Assembly: GCA_002633005.1 (NCBI GenBank)
Contig: NMRA01000430.1
Coordinates: forward strand, 208,671 to 272,670
Length of the DNA stretch: 64,000 nucleotides
Direction: 5' to 3'
From: Phoronis australis
Taxonomy: Eukaryota > Phoronida > Phoronidae
Of the stretch, positions 1 through 12,800 are shown in pieces (within the stretch, counting starts at the first letter, position 1; each line of letters starts with the position of its first letter). A program made the translations under genes and the position numbers. The notes under the pieces were generated by a model. That model was not told the origin of the DNA, searched no databases, and saw only the letters and a program-made list of their open reading frames with translations.

Positions 1-529
1 CGTACCGTCTATATACTCGCAAGTGGTACGCGCATGCGCGAGCACCCGGTATGAGTGAACCCCCGGAAATACACTACATTTATGTATATGTATATACGCC
101 TACAAATTAGGTCTTTTGGAAAATTTGTCGAGTGGACGCAATGAACCACACATTTTGACTTAATGTGTAAAAATTCATTTTCCGACTTTCTGAGAACAGT
201 GCTGAGTTGCGACGAAAAACCCGAAAACGGCGTGCATCCCCCGAGGCTTTTGAACGGTCTTCCCGAAAAAAAAAACAAAACACCACCGGCACAACGCTCC
301 TCTCACCAGCACTGGTCACCGCCTCTAAAAGACACCTCCGTTGCAAAACCCGGCATCCCCTAAAGCCACCGCCGCCAACACCACCCGTCCCCCCAGATTT
401 GTTGTGAGCGGGATAAACCGTGCCCACTTTCCGCGCATGCGCATTAAGGTACCGTAGCAGATTTATTTTTTCACCTTTCAAGCGGTGCTCTCATCACACC
501 GGTTTTTGTCGGTGAGTATGATGTGGAAG
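1..529. promoter_or_regulatory. GC-richer leading stretch with two NRF1-like palindromes
   Basis: No gene is recognised here. Two perfect 10-bp GCGCATGCGC palindromes, matching the NRF1 consensus, lie at 30-39 and 433-442. A good 5' splice-site match (G|GTGAGTATG) has its GT at 512-513, just before the gap. Together these resemble a CpG-rich animal promoter with an untranslated first exon, but its transcript cannot be followed through the gap. Long open frames on both strands have no recognisable domain. Confidence 0.3.
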
Positions 530-1234
530 NNNNNNNNNNNNNNNNNNNNNNNNNNNNNNNNNNNNNNNNNNNNNNNNNNNNNNNNNNNNNNNNNNNNNNN
601 NNNNNNNNNNNNNNNNNNNNNNNNNNNNNNNNNNNNNNNNNNNNNNNNNNNNNNNNNNNNNNNNNNNNNNNNNNNNNNNNNNNNNNNNNNNNNNNNNNNN
701 NNNNNNNNNNNNNNNNNNNNNNNNNNNNNNNNNNNNNNNNNNNNNNNNNNNNNNNNNNNNNNNNNNNNNNNNNNNNNNNNNNNNNNNNNNNNNNNNNNNN
801 NNNNNNNNNNNNNNNNNNNNNNNNNNNNNNNNNNNNNNNNNNNNNNNNNNNNNNNNNNNNNNNNNNNNNNNNNNNNNNNNNNNNNNNNNNNNNNNNNNNN
901 NNNNNNNNNNNNNNNNNNNNNNNNNNNNNNNNNNNNNNNNNNNNNNNNNNNNNNNNNNNNNNNNNNNNNNNNNNNNNNNNNNNNNNNNNNNNNNNNNNNN
1001 NNNNNNNNNNNNNNNNNNNNNNNNNNNNNNNNNNNNNNNNNNNNNNNNNNNNNNNNNNNNNNNNNNNNNNNNNNNNNNNNNNNNNNNNNNNNNNNNNNNN
1101 NNNNNNNNNNNNNNNNNNNNNNNNNNNNNNNNNNNNNNNNNNNNNNNNNNNNNNNNNNNNNNNNNNNNNNNNNNNNNNNNNNNNNNNNNNNNNNNNNNNN
1201 NNNNNNNNNNNNNNNNNNNNNNNNNNNNNNNNNN
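530..1234. other. Assembly gap (705 N)
   Basis: This is a run of N only. Any reading frame crossing it is meaningless. Its true length and content are unknown. Confidence 0.99.
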
Positions 1235-1376
1235 AATAAAATGGCTGCCGAAGGCAGTGCACATTTGAAATAACTCGGCACAAATTAAAGAAAACTTCCG
1301 AATCGATGAATGCGGTATATCTGTGAGAGTTAAATCGAATCCTATTCAGATCATAACTTTGAAGTGGAATAATTCG
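1235..1376 (+). promoter_or_regulatory. Candidate CWH43 transcription start and 5' UTR exon
   Basis: Just after the gap is AAAATGGCTGCC (1238-1249), close to the YY1-type element often found at starts of TATA-less housekeeping genes. About 130 bases later comes a strong 5' splice site, TTCG|GTGAGTA, with GT at 1377-1378. The first CWH43 coding exon has a 3' splice site at 3761, nine bases before its ATG, so an upstream non-coding exon is required. This segment is the best candidate. That pairing is inference from splice signals only. Confidence 0.35.
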
Positions 1377-2607
1377 GTGAGTACAACAGCAAGTCGGTTT
1401 TATGCTTAGGCGGACGAACATTGGGCTCCCCAGTATATATCTTTTAATGACACTAATTTTGTGTCACATTTTATTTGGCCAGTTTTTTTACCCACATCAG
1501 CACTCCCTGCAAAGCTGTATTTTAGTATAAAGCGCTTGCATCAAGGCTTAATAGCCTTGACAGGCAGCCTAGTTTCTTGAGATCAAACTCGACATAACCT
1601 AACCAACAGGAGGTACCAACAGCCAGTACGTATGATCAAGTGCCAGTCAGTGACGCCACTGTTTTGACGTTTTGTTTCGAGACAATTTTCATCCAGTATC
1701 CCTCAGACTTGTCAGGTTAGCAAAAACAACCCAGTTTGGTTGACTCTCATTGTCTACCCATTTTTTGGAATCTAGATTGTTTTGGCAGTCTGAGTGTTTT
1801 TTCTTCTGGTGTCTAGTAGGTGCATGCGAGTCATGGTTTTGGGTGGAATGGCAGTTTTGTGTATTTTTGCTCGTTTTTCAGCATGGCCAGTCGTGGTTTG
1901 CCGACTTGCCGTCGGCATGAAAGCAAGAGAAATGCACTTTGCATGCAAGTTTTTTAGACTGTAGGGAATCTTTATGTACGCTCAGTACCTGCATGTTTCA
2001 TATTTTGTGATTCTTTTGTAGAAAAGAAATAAACTGCTTACTCTCCGTTCACCCTGCCTGGGGAGGTGAAAATGAGGAACTATTACTAACACCTAAGGTG
2101 ACATGGAAAAAAGGAAAAGTTTGGAAAGAGAACAAAAGAGGGCGCTTTGTTATTGACTTCTGCACGATTAGTTCAGCTCCAGTTCCGTGGTCATCAGGTA
2201 ACTGTTTCCTCAAGGAGGATATGAATGTGAAATTAAAAGGGTATATCTGTCTTCGCTTATTTGTAAGTGAAAGTAATTTACTAACTAATTATGAAACGTA
2301 TAGTTAATAAAAATATTTATTTGAGTGTTTATTGGTGCAGAGCTTTTCTTTCATTCACGTTTTGTAGTTACGGTTGATTAATTATACTCTGGGTCATCTG
2401 CAGGTTGACAGTGTCACTTTTCTTGCTAGTGGTAGTGTGGGTTCGTGGGGCTGTTCTCTGCTCCCTACATTCCCTCGTCCGTATGTTCCACAACACTTGT
2501 ACCCTTGTCCCTATGTTCCCCTGCCCCCATGTTACCACATCCCGATGTTCCCTGGTCTTGTGTTCCCCCACCTCGATCATGGGAGCTTATTTAGATCTGT
2601 TAGAACA

Positions 2608-2932
2608 TACCTCTAGTATACACCATATAAGTGAAGAAGGAAATGCTGAATCTGCCATAACACAAGAATAAAGATGTGCCGGAAGTCTGGCGTGCTGTGC
2701 GTGGTAACCTGCTGCTCTGGCAAAATTTGCAATCTCGACACTATGTGGTGTATGTGATTACCTACTCATTGATCTGGGTCAGACAACGAATGAGCCTGAT
2801 CAAAGGTCAAGCAACAACCAATCACAGCGATCGATATGCGAACCACTTCTGGCGCATCTATATCTGACTTCTGGCACATCTGCTAATAATGACGTATGCA
2901 GTAATCTCTTCTTATGGTGTATACTAAAGGTA
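2608..2932. mobile_element. MITE with about 30-bp terminal inverted repeats and TA target site
   Basis: The left end ACCTCTAGTATACACCATA is mirrored by the right end, whose reverse complement starts ACCTTTAGTATACACCATA. Both continue imperfectly for about 30 bases. Each end is flanked by TA. No transposase frame exists inside the 325 bp, so it is non-autonomous. The TA target site is typical of Tc1/mariner or PIF/Harbinger-mobilised elements, but the superfamily cannot be fixed from these ends. Confidence 0.7.
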
Positions 2933-3588
2933 TCCACTTACTAAGTGACTACACTGTAAGAATCATTAAATCTTTATTTATAGTGCTCACTGGATATCAC
3001 AAACATCAATTCAATATTCCAAAAACTACAAAACAGAAAAAAAAAACTACAGTACTTTAATTGAAAATTTGTTAGTGTCGTGGACATGAGTGTGACATAT
3101 GAAGGGACCCAGTGCCAGTGTGTCATGTCTACCAACGCACGAGTTTCTTTTACAAACTTGTGCCATGTCTGCCCTTTTTTGGTGTCTCGTGGGAAAGTAA
3201 AAAAGCCTCAGCGTATTCAAATAATTAGTTGTCACAACCACCACAAATGCTACACCTTGTCATTCTTTGTAATACCATAAACCACAGGAAAACAAGCAGC
3301 AATATCTGACAAGTTTTCACATTAAACACAATAGAGCATGACTTATGTGATTGGTTGTCCTGATTCTATGTAGCATGTATCAACTAAGTTAGTGTTTCCC
3401 CTGCATGCAAAATTCTGGGCGGCCCGCCACGCTCCTTTTTGGCTCTGCCACTCATAGTGTTGCCCACATTGACTGCCACACAACTAATCCTGACGGGAAA
3501 ATGTCACCGCTAAGCAAGAATTGATAGGAAAAACAAATATGCAATATTCGAGTTTCATGGCTTAACACAGAGTTGATCGTATACGATT

Positions 3589-3662
3589 GGCGTAGATGAA
3601 AGTAATATCCCACTTGACATTATTACGCGGAATGTATTGTGAGATATTACTTCATCTACGCC
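3589..3662. repeat. Short inverted repeat (hairpin)
   Basis: GGCGTAGATGAAAGTAATATC at 3589-3609 is mirrored with one base missing at 3643-3662. The loop is about 33 bases. It lies about 110 bases upstream of the CWH43 start codon. It may be a tiny MITE or a transcript hairpin, and no function is shown. Confidence 0.6.
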
Positions 3663-3770
3663 ACTCTCAGTACGTTCTGTGTATATATACTTGTACACAT
3701 GTCCGTGTTCAGTTAAAACTTACATAACTGCAAAGTAACACACTCACTGCTGTGTTTTCAGGTGTCTGCA

Positions 3771-3837
3771 ATGGGCAAGGATGAGGAACAAGAGAAAGAA
3801 GTTGGCTTCAGAGACTTGTTGAGAGAAGCCTGCTTAG
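3771..3837 (+). CDS. CWH43: CWH43 coding exon 1
   Basis: This exon encodes a short acidic cytosolic head, [20 protein letters not shown]. The acceptor TTTTCAG ends at 3761 and nine untranslated bases precede the ATG. The donor GTATAT starts at 3838, and the exon leaves one base of a codon. Confidence 0.85.
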
Positions 3838-6800
3838 GTATATCTTTTAGATAATCACGAGAGTGGCCTGAATATTGATTAGGTTTGTTGACACCTTTTA
3901 TCTTGTTGCAGCAAGACAAAATGGCTGTGCAATGGGTCTGTCTGACACTCCGTGGTTCTGCGCCTGCGTTTTCAGACGCTGTAATCCAAATTAAGCAAAT
4001 TATCCCAGTAACAGACTACTTGACTGTGACATTGATTACTTACAACAATTTATTCCATAAAACAAACTTAAGTTACCTGTAACAGGCCTGTGTGCTGCCT
4101 AGAATTTGAATTCATTACAAGTATATTTTCTGACATTAGACACTATTAGACTGGGACCTAACCTCATGTTGAACATTAGAATGTATGTAGAATTTAATGT
4201 TCAACTTTTTACTAGTTGTGATCTTGTCTTATAAATGAAACTAATTTTGCAAAAGAAAAAGAAAGATATGTTCAAAGCAATGGTATGGTATCAGTTGTGT
4301 GACGCTATGGTATCAGTGAAGTGGTGAAAATTTCTTTGATGCGAATATTCAAAATGGAATCTAGAAAATGTCAGTTTTTAAATTATTTCTTTTTGTTTTA
4401 TGTAACGTTGATTTATTATAGAAACCACGTAAGTCTCATTTTGTGATAGCATATTTTCCAAAAGAGAAGCATTTTTTAAAAACGATTCCTTAAGAGCATC
4501 TTGGAGAGCTGTGCATAGCATTATCTAAACATTTTATATGAATTCAATCAGCCATGTATATGGTGTTTTGACGTTAGACAATTTTTTACATTTGTTGGAA
4601 ATTACTCATTAACTTTAAAGCTGTTTAACCTGTGGTGATGGTCAGATAAATTGTGCCCGAATTTTGAGAACCAGTTTTCTCCACTAAATAATGGGCATCA
4701 ATCTGGTTCTCAAAATACGGGCACGTTATGTCAGACTATTCCCTAACCTCTGACAGTGATATTTTGTTTTATTGGTGGTGATTTTGTTTTCAGGCTATGC
4801 TTTCTGGTCATTGTTCCATGGTTTAGGCCCCATGATATGGTTCTATCCTCTCAACGAGCTGGCCATCTCTGGCTATGAATCTTTTTGTCTCATCTGGCTG
4901 TGTCCCATCCTCACTGGCTTTGAACCTGTCATGCGACTTATTCAACACAAGTGGACCATGATGGTACTGCGTGTGTGCGTTCTGGTATCTCTAGCATCTT
5001 ACCAAGCACCCAGCACCCTGTCCAGGCTAGCTGTCCTTTCCTTCGGCAATGGAGCTGCAGTGTTGGTTGTCACGGCAACATTATGGAGCAAGTCTCGGAA
5101 ACAGCGGTAAGTCATATCTCAGTGGAAGAAATACTGTTTAATATATAAAATGTTGACGCTAGTCAGTAATATCTTATTCTACAACAAACTCACTGAAAAT
5201 ACTTCTAAAGTATTATAAAGAGGATCCTTTGTAGAATAGTCACCTCATGAATGAGTCCAAGCATACCTTATTGCTATATAATACTGCAAAAAGTCTGACC
5301 TTCGAGGTCAAACCATTTATGGACTCCTCTGAATTAATCCACTTGCATTCTGACCCCATCATGGTCATAGAGGTTTTCAAGTAGTAATGAGGCATGGCCA
5401 TGAGATACAGCTGAATTATTGAACATCAAATTCTCATCTGTCCAGTGCCATCGTTTTCTGTTTATTTTCTGTTTTCAGTAATAAGGCAATCTGGGTTTGT
5501 GAAGAACATTGGGTTTTTAATATAATTTTATATTGATGTTCATCCCCTCTTGTTTTGAACTGCTTTACCCTGTTTTATCTTCGTGACGGCAGTGTCTTTA
5601 AACATCTTTACGAATTTTCTATTTTTGTTTTCTAGCTGCCTTACTTTCTGGGGACTTGTGTTGGGCTTTTTCTTCATGTTGGTGGCTCGTATATTCTTCA
5701 CTTCATTTTGCCCCACCTGGTGGAGTAACACTTCTAATACTGGTGTGATCACTGTGGTTGCTATAGCAACAATAGACAAGTTTGCCTCAGGTAAATATAG
5801 TTTCTACTCGTTAAAAATGCAGCAAGTGTCAAAATGTAACTGTTCTTATCACTAATCATGTCATGTTATTATATTTTCAACTTCGGGAATAAGCATGCTT
5901 TTTGCTACTTCTAGTTCAGTAAAGAATGCAGACATATTTTTTATTAGCTCAGACAAATTTGCGATTGTTATAGTTCATGCACTCAACCCCTCAGATAAGC
6001 TGGACTGAGATTTAACGTAATGATTATGACCCGTCAAGTTGTCGCGATTGAAACTTATGAGTTGCTAAAATGTACTTATTTGCTCTAGTGTGCAGAAATT
6101 ACATAAAAAGTATCTGTAAACTCAAACACACTGACACAATAGGTACTGTGGTAGTTGTCAACTTCAACAGTGATTACTCCTTGACAAGTCTATATACTAA
6201 AGGACTGTTAAAAGCAGGAGTGTGATCTTCTTTGAAATTCTCATTTGGTTTCCCGACCACGTCTTTCACCATCCTCACATTGTTTTCATCCCTGTCTCAA
6301 TAGTAATGACACCTGTTCGTGCTGTAATTCCTGATCTCAGGTGCCTAGTTATTACAGCCTCTATATGGAGAACTAAAGTCTTGATTAGTTGATCGCAAGT
6401 TCAGGGGTGATCACATAGCATTCAGCAAGGAAAGTCAATGATAGGAGTCCTGTTTTCTTTAACTGACACCCCTACTACTTAGGCTAGTCCAGTTCCAAGA
6501 AAGACAGCCTGATGTGGGGTCAGGTTTATAACCATTGCATGAGGTGATGTTTCGAAACGAGTACAAAACAATTTTTGACTACATGAGGCCATACTAATGA
6601 AGGGTGGCGACAGGGAGTCTAGGGTCACAACCAAGGGGAGTAGAATTGGTGGCTACTGGTGCTGTAGATTTTCCACTCAACAAAAAATTCTCTTTCAGAA
6701 TGCAAAAATTGCACATTTATGAATTCACAGCATTAATGCTCAAATATTGCGGGTTTATTTTGACAGGGAATCATTCAGTTTATGCTCAAGCTGTAAAGAC

Positions 6801-9800
6801 TGTGGGCTTCGAATCAAATGAGAATTTAATTCTTATGTCTATATAGTTTTAAGTACCATAGCTGAATATAATTATTACTTTTGTTACGTTGTAGGTGATG
6901 GCCAGTTAACCAGACGTGACTGTACACTCCAGTCACATGACAAGTCCAACTGGCTGTTTACTAGTCTTGGCTTTGGTAGTCTGCTCTTTCTCACCCACTG
7001 GATCTACAGTGAGGTGTCTTTACTCAGCAGGTGGACAGTGACTGGCTACCCTAACACTGGCCCTTCACCTCACCCATGGGGGTATGTATTGCGCAGTATG
7101 GGAGTTACTCGTGTATGACTGTCTTGAATGTAGTGATTCGCCTATCAGTCGTTTAGGGTCGGGGAAAGTTAGAGGTGTTATTTACCAATTTCTGACACAA
7201 AGACGTCCTTTTGATTTAGGCCTCTTCTAATTGTAAAGGTGATCTCGCAGATTGTTCCCTACCCTTATTAGAAGTGTTCAGGACTTGTGAAGAACTGAGC
7301 CTTGTCTCGAGCAACAAGCCCAGAAATCACTCCTATTCTGAGTAGGGATCGAGCTGACATCAATTTTATAAGATATGACCATTTCTGAGCCAACTGAGTG
7401 TAAAATAATTATGTGACGTGCACCCTCAATCATGCTGCAGGTTTTGCTTTGCTCACCTCATTTTTCCAAGAGTGACATGTACAGTTGCCTCATACTGATC
7501 TCCCCTTGAGTCAAGTGGAGTTTGAGCTGGTAAAAAACAATTTTGTCTTTATTTCCAGATTATGCGTTCTTGGGGCTTTGACTACTGGATCACTTGGGTC
7601 GTTTTTTCCTTGGTTGAGGAAATCCATTGTTTGCTGGGTGATTGGCGCTGTTTCTTTTGCTTTGTTATATGTGCGAATAAAGGAGGATCCCTGGCTGGCG
7701 TTTACAGGTAAACAAAGGGCTATGCATCGGTAGCATATACAGGTAAATGAAAGGCATTGCCTGGGTAGCATTTACAGGTAAATTAAAGGTGGTACCTGAG
7801 TAGTATTTACAGGTAAATGAAAGGTGGTACCTGAGTAGTATTTACAGGTAAATGAAGGGTGGTGCTTGGGTAGCATTTACAGGTAAATGAAGGGTGGTGC
7901 CTGAGTAGCATTTACAGGTAAATGAAGGGTGGTGCCTGAGTAGCATTTACAGGTAAATGAATGGTGGTGCCTGAGTAGCATTTACAGGTAAATGAAGGGT
8001 GGTGCCTGAGTAGCATTTACAGGTAAATGAAGGGTGGTGCCTGAGTAGCATTTACAGGTAAATGAAGGGTGGTGCCTGAGTAGCATTTACAGGTAAATGA
8101 AGGGTGGTGCCTGAGTAGCATTTACAGGTAAATGAAGGGTGGTGCCTGAGTAGCATTTACAGGTAAATGAAGGGTGGTGCCTGAGTAGCATTTACAGGTA
8201 AATGAAGGGTGGTGCCTGAGTAGCATTTACAGGTAAATGAAGGGTGGTGCCTGAGTAGCATTTACAGGTAAATGAAGGGTGGTGCCTGAGTAGCATTTAC
8301 AGGTAAATGAAGGGTGGTGCCTGAGTAGCATTTACAGGTAAATGAAGGGTGGTGCCTGAGTAGCATTTACAGGTAAATGAAGGGTGGTGCCTGAGTAGCA
8401 TTTACAGGTAAATGAAGGGTGGTGCCTGAGTAGCATTTACAGGTAAATGAAGGGTGGTGCCTGAGTAGCATTTACAGGTAAATGAAGGGTGGTGCCTGAG
8501 TAGCATTTACAGGTAAATGAAGGGTGGTGCCTGAGTAGCATTTACAGGTAAATGAAGGGTGGTGCCTGAGTAGCATTTACAGGTAAATGAAGGGTGGTGC
8601 CTGAGTAGCATTTACAGGTAAATGAAGGGTGGTGCCTGAGTAGCATTTACAGGTAAATGAAGGGTGGNGCTCAAGCTGTAAAGACTGTGGGCTTCGAATC
8701 AAATGAGAATTTAATTCTTATGTCTATATAGTTTTAAGTACCATAGCTGAATATAATTATTACTTTTGTTACGTTGTAGGCGATGGCCAGTTAACCAGCC
8801 ATGACTGTACACTCCAGTCACATGACAAGTCCAACTGGCTGTTTACTAGTCTTGGCTTTGGTAGTCTGCTCTTTCTCACCCATTGGATCTACAGTGAGGT
8901 GTCTTTACTCAGCAGGTGGACAGTGACTGGCTACCCTAACACTGGCCCTTCACCTCACCCATGGGGGTATGTATTGCGCAGTATGGGAGTTACTCGTGTA
9001 TGACTGTCTTGAATATAGTGATTCTCTATCAGTCGTTTAGGGTCGAGGAAAGTTAGAGGTGTTATTTACCCATTTTCAGACACAAAGACGTCCTCATCAA
9101 ATTGTAAAGGTGATCTCGCAGATTGCTCCCTTACTCTTATTAGAAGTGTTCAGGACTTGTGAAGAACTGAGCCTTGTGCAGAACTGAGCCTTGTCTCGAG
9201 CAAGCCCAGAAATCACTCCTATTCTGAGTAGGGATCGAGTTGACACCAGTTTTATAAGATATGACCATTTCCGAGCCAACTGAGTGTAAAATGATATAAT
9301 AATGATGTGTGCACCCTCAGTCATGTTGCAGGTGTTGCTTTGCTCAACTCATCTTTCCAAGTGTGAGACGTACAGGTGCCTCATACTGATCTCCCCTTGA
9401 GTCAAGTGGAGTTTGAGCTGGTAACAAACAATTTTGTCTTTATTTCCAGATTATGCGTTCTTGCGGCTTTGACTACTGGATCACTTGTGTCGTTTTTTCC
9501 TTGGTTGAGGAAATCCATTGTTTGCTGGGTGATTGGCGCTGTTTCTTTTGCTTTGTTATATGTGCGAATAAAGGAGGATCCCTGGCTGGCGTTTACAGGT
9601 AAACAAAGGGCTATGCCTCAGTAGCATATACAGGTAAATGAAAGGCGTTGCCTGGGTAGCATTTTCAGGTAAATTAAAGGTGATACCTGAGTAACATTTA
9701 CAGGTAAATTAAAGGTGGTACCTGAGTAGCATTTACAGGTAAATTAAAGGTGATACCTGAGTAGCATTTACAGGTAAATTAAGGGTGTCACATGAGTAGC

Positions 9801-12800
9801 ATTTACAGGTAAATTAAGGGTGGTACCTGAGTAGCATTTACAGGTAAATTAAGGGTGATACCTGAGTAGCATTTACAGGTAAATTAAGGGTGATGCCTGA
9901 GTAGCATTTACAGGTAAATGAAGGGTGGTGCCTGGGTAGCATTTACAGGTAAATGAAGGGTGGTGCCTGAGTAGCATTTACCGGTAAATTAAAGGTGGTG
10001 CCTGGGTAGCATTTACTGGTGAGCAGTGATCCCTAGCTAATCTTTACAAGTGAATCTTTATGTAACTCTTGTGGACTGACTGAGCAAATTAATTATCATG
10101 TGTTTTATAGAAAGGTATGTCATGGCTTGCACTAATGTGTAATGTGCTAGTTGGAAAAGTTTGTAGTTATGTTAGAATCTGACCAAAACCTTTTGTATTA
10201 TACAGGAAAAGAATGGCCTTCTGTTCTGGATATGTTTTCAACAAATGAATGTAGGATTCCTCTCACTTATATTCTAATGATGCTTTGTGTAAGTTGGCAA
10301 AGATGGCAGCAAATTTCCCTAATACAAGTATGGTTGAAGACAACTCTGACTTATGTGGATTCCGGCGTCCTCAGAGCTGTCATAGTGTCGGAAGAACACA
10401 CGCTCGTAAGCACACTGTGTAACAACTGACCAATACTAATAGTGATAATGAAGAGAACACATACATATATAAACATAATTAATATATGTTGCACATATTC
10501 TCATTATAAATTAGACGTGTATTTGTGACACAACTCATTCTAAACAAGTTCACTTTGTTGTAGGTGGTTTACTCGGTGGCGTCTACGTCATGCTTATCTG
10601 GCCCGAGTTAGTTGACCGCGTGATGACCTGTCCACATGGCCGCACCATGTTTGTCACCATGTTGTGTTACATCTGTGAGATCCTTTTCTCTGTCTGGACG
10701 ACAGCGTACAACTTTGTGCCGGGAGGGGAATACACGCGTCAACACACAGACTACCTCCTTGGCTTTATTATAGTGTCTATAGCGTTTGCTCTCTATACTG
10801 GTAAGAGCAAAGTGCAAAAACATAGGAACCATTCTGCCTCGCTAGCATCTAGCAAGCTATGCGTGCTAGATGATGTCAGAAGTAGTGATTTATTCTGTGT
10901 AATTATGCCACTGGCCCCTTTTTATTGAAATAAACACACTATATAAACACACTATATAGTTCCACACACAGACATGTCAGTTTAAACAAATTGCAAAAAC
11001 GAGAGAAAAAACAAAAGCTACAATTCACCATCTAATGCAGTACTTCTCCGTTTCTCTGTATGGACTAAGAGCTTGGTTATGACATTAATATTTTGTGATC
11101 TCATCAAGTGATCATAAACAAGTGGTACATCTATTACAACAACTGGAATGATAAATTTTCATTGAAGGTCCACATACAAAAGGCATACTTAAAGAAGAAA
11201 TGGCATTCACTCTCAGTAATTGGCATCACATATGATGGTACCAGATGGCGCTAGTGTAAAGCAAGCTATCAATAGGGCTTTGTGAATAGGCTTGCCACCT
11301 TGCTAGCGTACACTAGAAATGGCCGCCACTGAGAATGATTGGATGGGGATGTGGAGTATTGAATTATGGGAGAAACGTGCTGATTCTGTTCCATAAGCCA
11401 AGATTTCTCATTTAGAGATCGTGAGTAGCCTTGCAGAATGCACCCTCCTTTGTTTAATGGCTTCTTCTTTATTAGCTTAGATCCAACCCAGATGGACCCT
11501 CATAGGCTATGCTCAGTTCATGCCTCACATCTGCATCAAAATGACTCGTGTGGATTTGTGAGGGAGTGAAGCAAATATCTCTCTTGTTTGATTACTCTCC
11601 TGAAAGGGCCTATTGCTCATGGATGGCGGGCGATGAGAGATGCCAAAATGCTTGATTGATTGGCTTTGCTGGCCAACAAAATTTAGCCATTCACTCACGC
11701 AGCGTTATCATGGCAAATTCTAGTGGAGTTCTTTTATGAACACAGGACAGAGTAAAATGAAATCCTTAATCCCTTCAATGGGTTGAGTGCAAATGAGCTG
11801 ATCCACTTGAAGGGGGTGTGAGCCAGTGTGTCGCTATAGACCATGTATTGTCGTCAATTCCATGTTGCCCCTTTCGCGGATTAAAAATGATTTCTTGTCT
11901 ATAAGAACTGGCAGTACATTTATTGTTTCCGACCAGGCTCATAGTGTTTGCTTGTCATGGTGGGTTAGTTTTAGGGGGATTCTAGGCGTTCTATTTCAAC
12001 CAATTTCAATTCAAACAAATAAAGTTGCTTTAGAACAGTAAATGCTGTAGTGAAGAATGTTGTCTATGATAATTGAACATGGTTAAACTTCGTAGCTGCT
12101 TTTGATCATTTTTTTGGTGGGAATAGTTTGCAAAAACATTTGCTAAGAGCTGTTGCTGTCCTAGTCACCTCGTAATTACCATTGTTACTTTCATGACTTC
12201 CAACTTTTACTTTCAATGCTCTTATTGTGCTCTGTGTGTCCTGTTGTTTGTTTTTCTCTAAAAACGTTCTGTTTCAGGCTCATCGGACTCAAAAAACACA
12301 ATCTGTATGTCTGCTGACTCCATAGGATCTGGTCGGAAAATAAAGGCTTGTGAGTATCAAATAACTACGTAAATTGACTAACCCTACTGAACCATTCTCA
12401 AATAAACACAGAAAAATCAGGAACCCCAACTGGGAATCGAACCACATGTCTCTAGATTGCCAGTCTAGTGCTCTCACCACTGAGCTACTGAGGACCCGAT
12501 ATCTGTGCAGTTACTGTTTACAGCCAACTGTTAAGCCATACATCCCATGAGCGGCGTATCGTATGACTTAACAGTTGGCTGTAAACAGTAATTGCACAAA
12601 TATTGGGTCCTCAGTAGTTCAGTGGTGAGAGCACTAGACCGTCAATCTAAAGACCTGTGGTTCGATTCCCAATTGGTGTTCCTGATTTTTCTGTTTATTT
12701 GATATATTTCACTGCTGGCCAACCTCAGCATCTATATATTTACTATATCTAATTGAACCATTCTCCTTTGATTAAGTAATCATGAATTTTTAAATGCAGT

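Larger units (their letters stand above)
1377..3761. other. Presumed 5' UTR intron; only small repeats seen
   Basis: No coding region can be supported. It contains a TA-flanked MITE (2608-2932), a loose C/T-rich repeat of a CCCTATGTTCC-like unit (about 2460-2570) and a hairpin (3589-3662). A TATATATA string at 3682-3689 is too weak on its own to call a promoter. Confidence 0.4.
8669..10018. repeat. Second copy of the exon 4-5 block (probable other allele)
   Basis: It parallels 6784 to about 7950 through intron 3, exon 4, intron 4, exon 5 and the start of the minisatellite, with scattered substitutions and small indels. Only this copy continues into exon 6. Exons 4 and 5 together are 336 bases, so including both copies would keep frame. 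The lone N and the matching intron sequence nevertheless favour an assembly duplicate. Confidence 0.85.

Noticed and set aside
471-1421. Long reading frames across 471-1421
   Set aside because: They run through 705 unknown bases and have no real sequence support.
3682-3689. TATA box for CWH43
   Set aside because: TATATATA is frequent by chance in AT-rich DNA, and the nearby splice acceptor implies the start lies further upstream.
7485-7733. Separate small gene at 7485-7733 and its twin at 9376-9624
   Set aside because: It is CWH43 exon 5 read through into both introns.
7698-8667. Regular 35-bp direct repeats resembling a CRISPR array
   Set aside because: Units are contiguous with no unique spacers, lie in an animal intron and start on a splice donor.
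8780-9598. True internal duplication of CWH43 exons 4-5
   Set aside because: The copy begins at a lone N and includes introns, and three other lone Ns show the same restart.
12400-12500. Functional tRNA genes in the fold-back arms
   Set aside because: A and B boxes exist, but acceptor stems do not pair and the two arms disagree in the anticodon.
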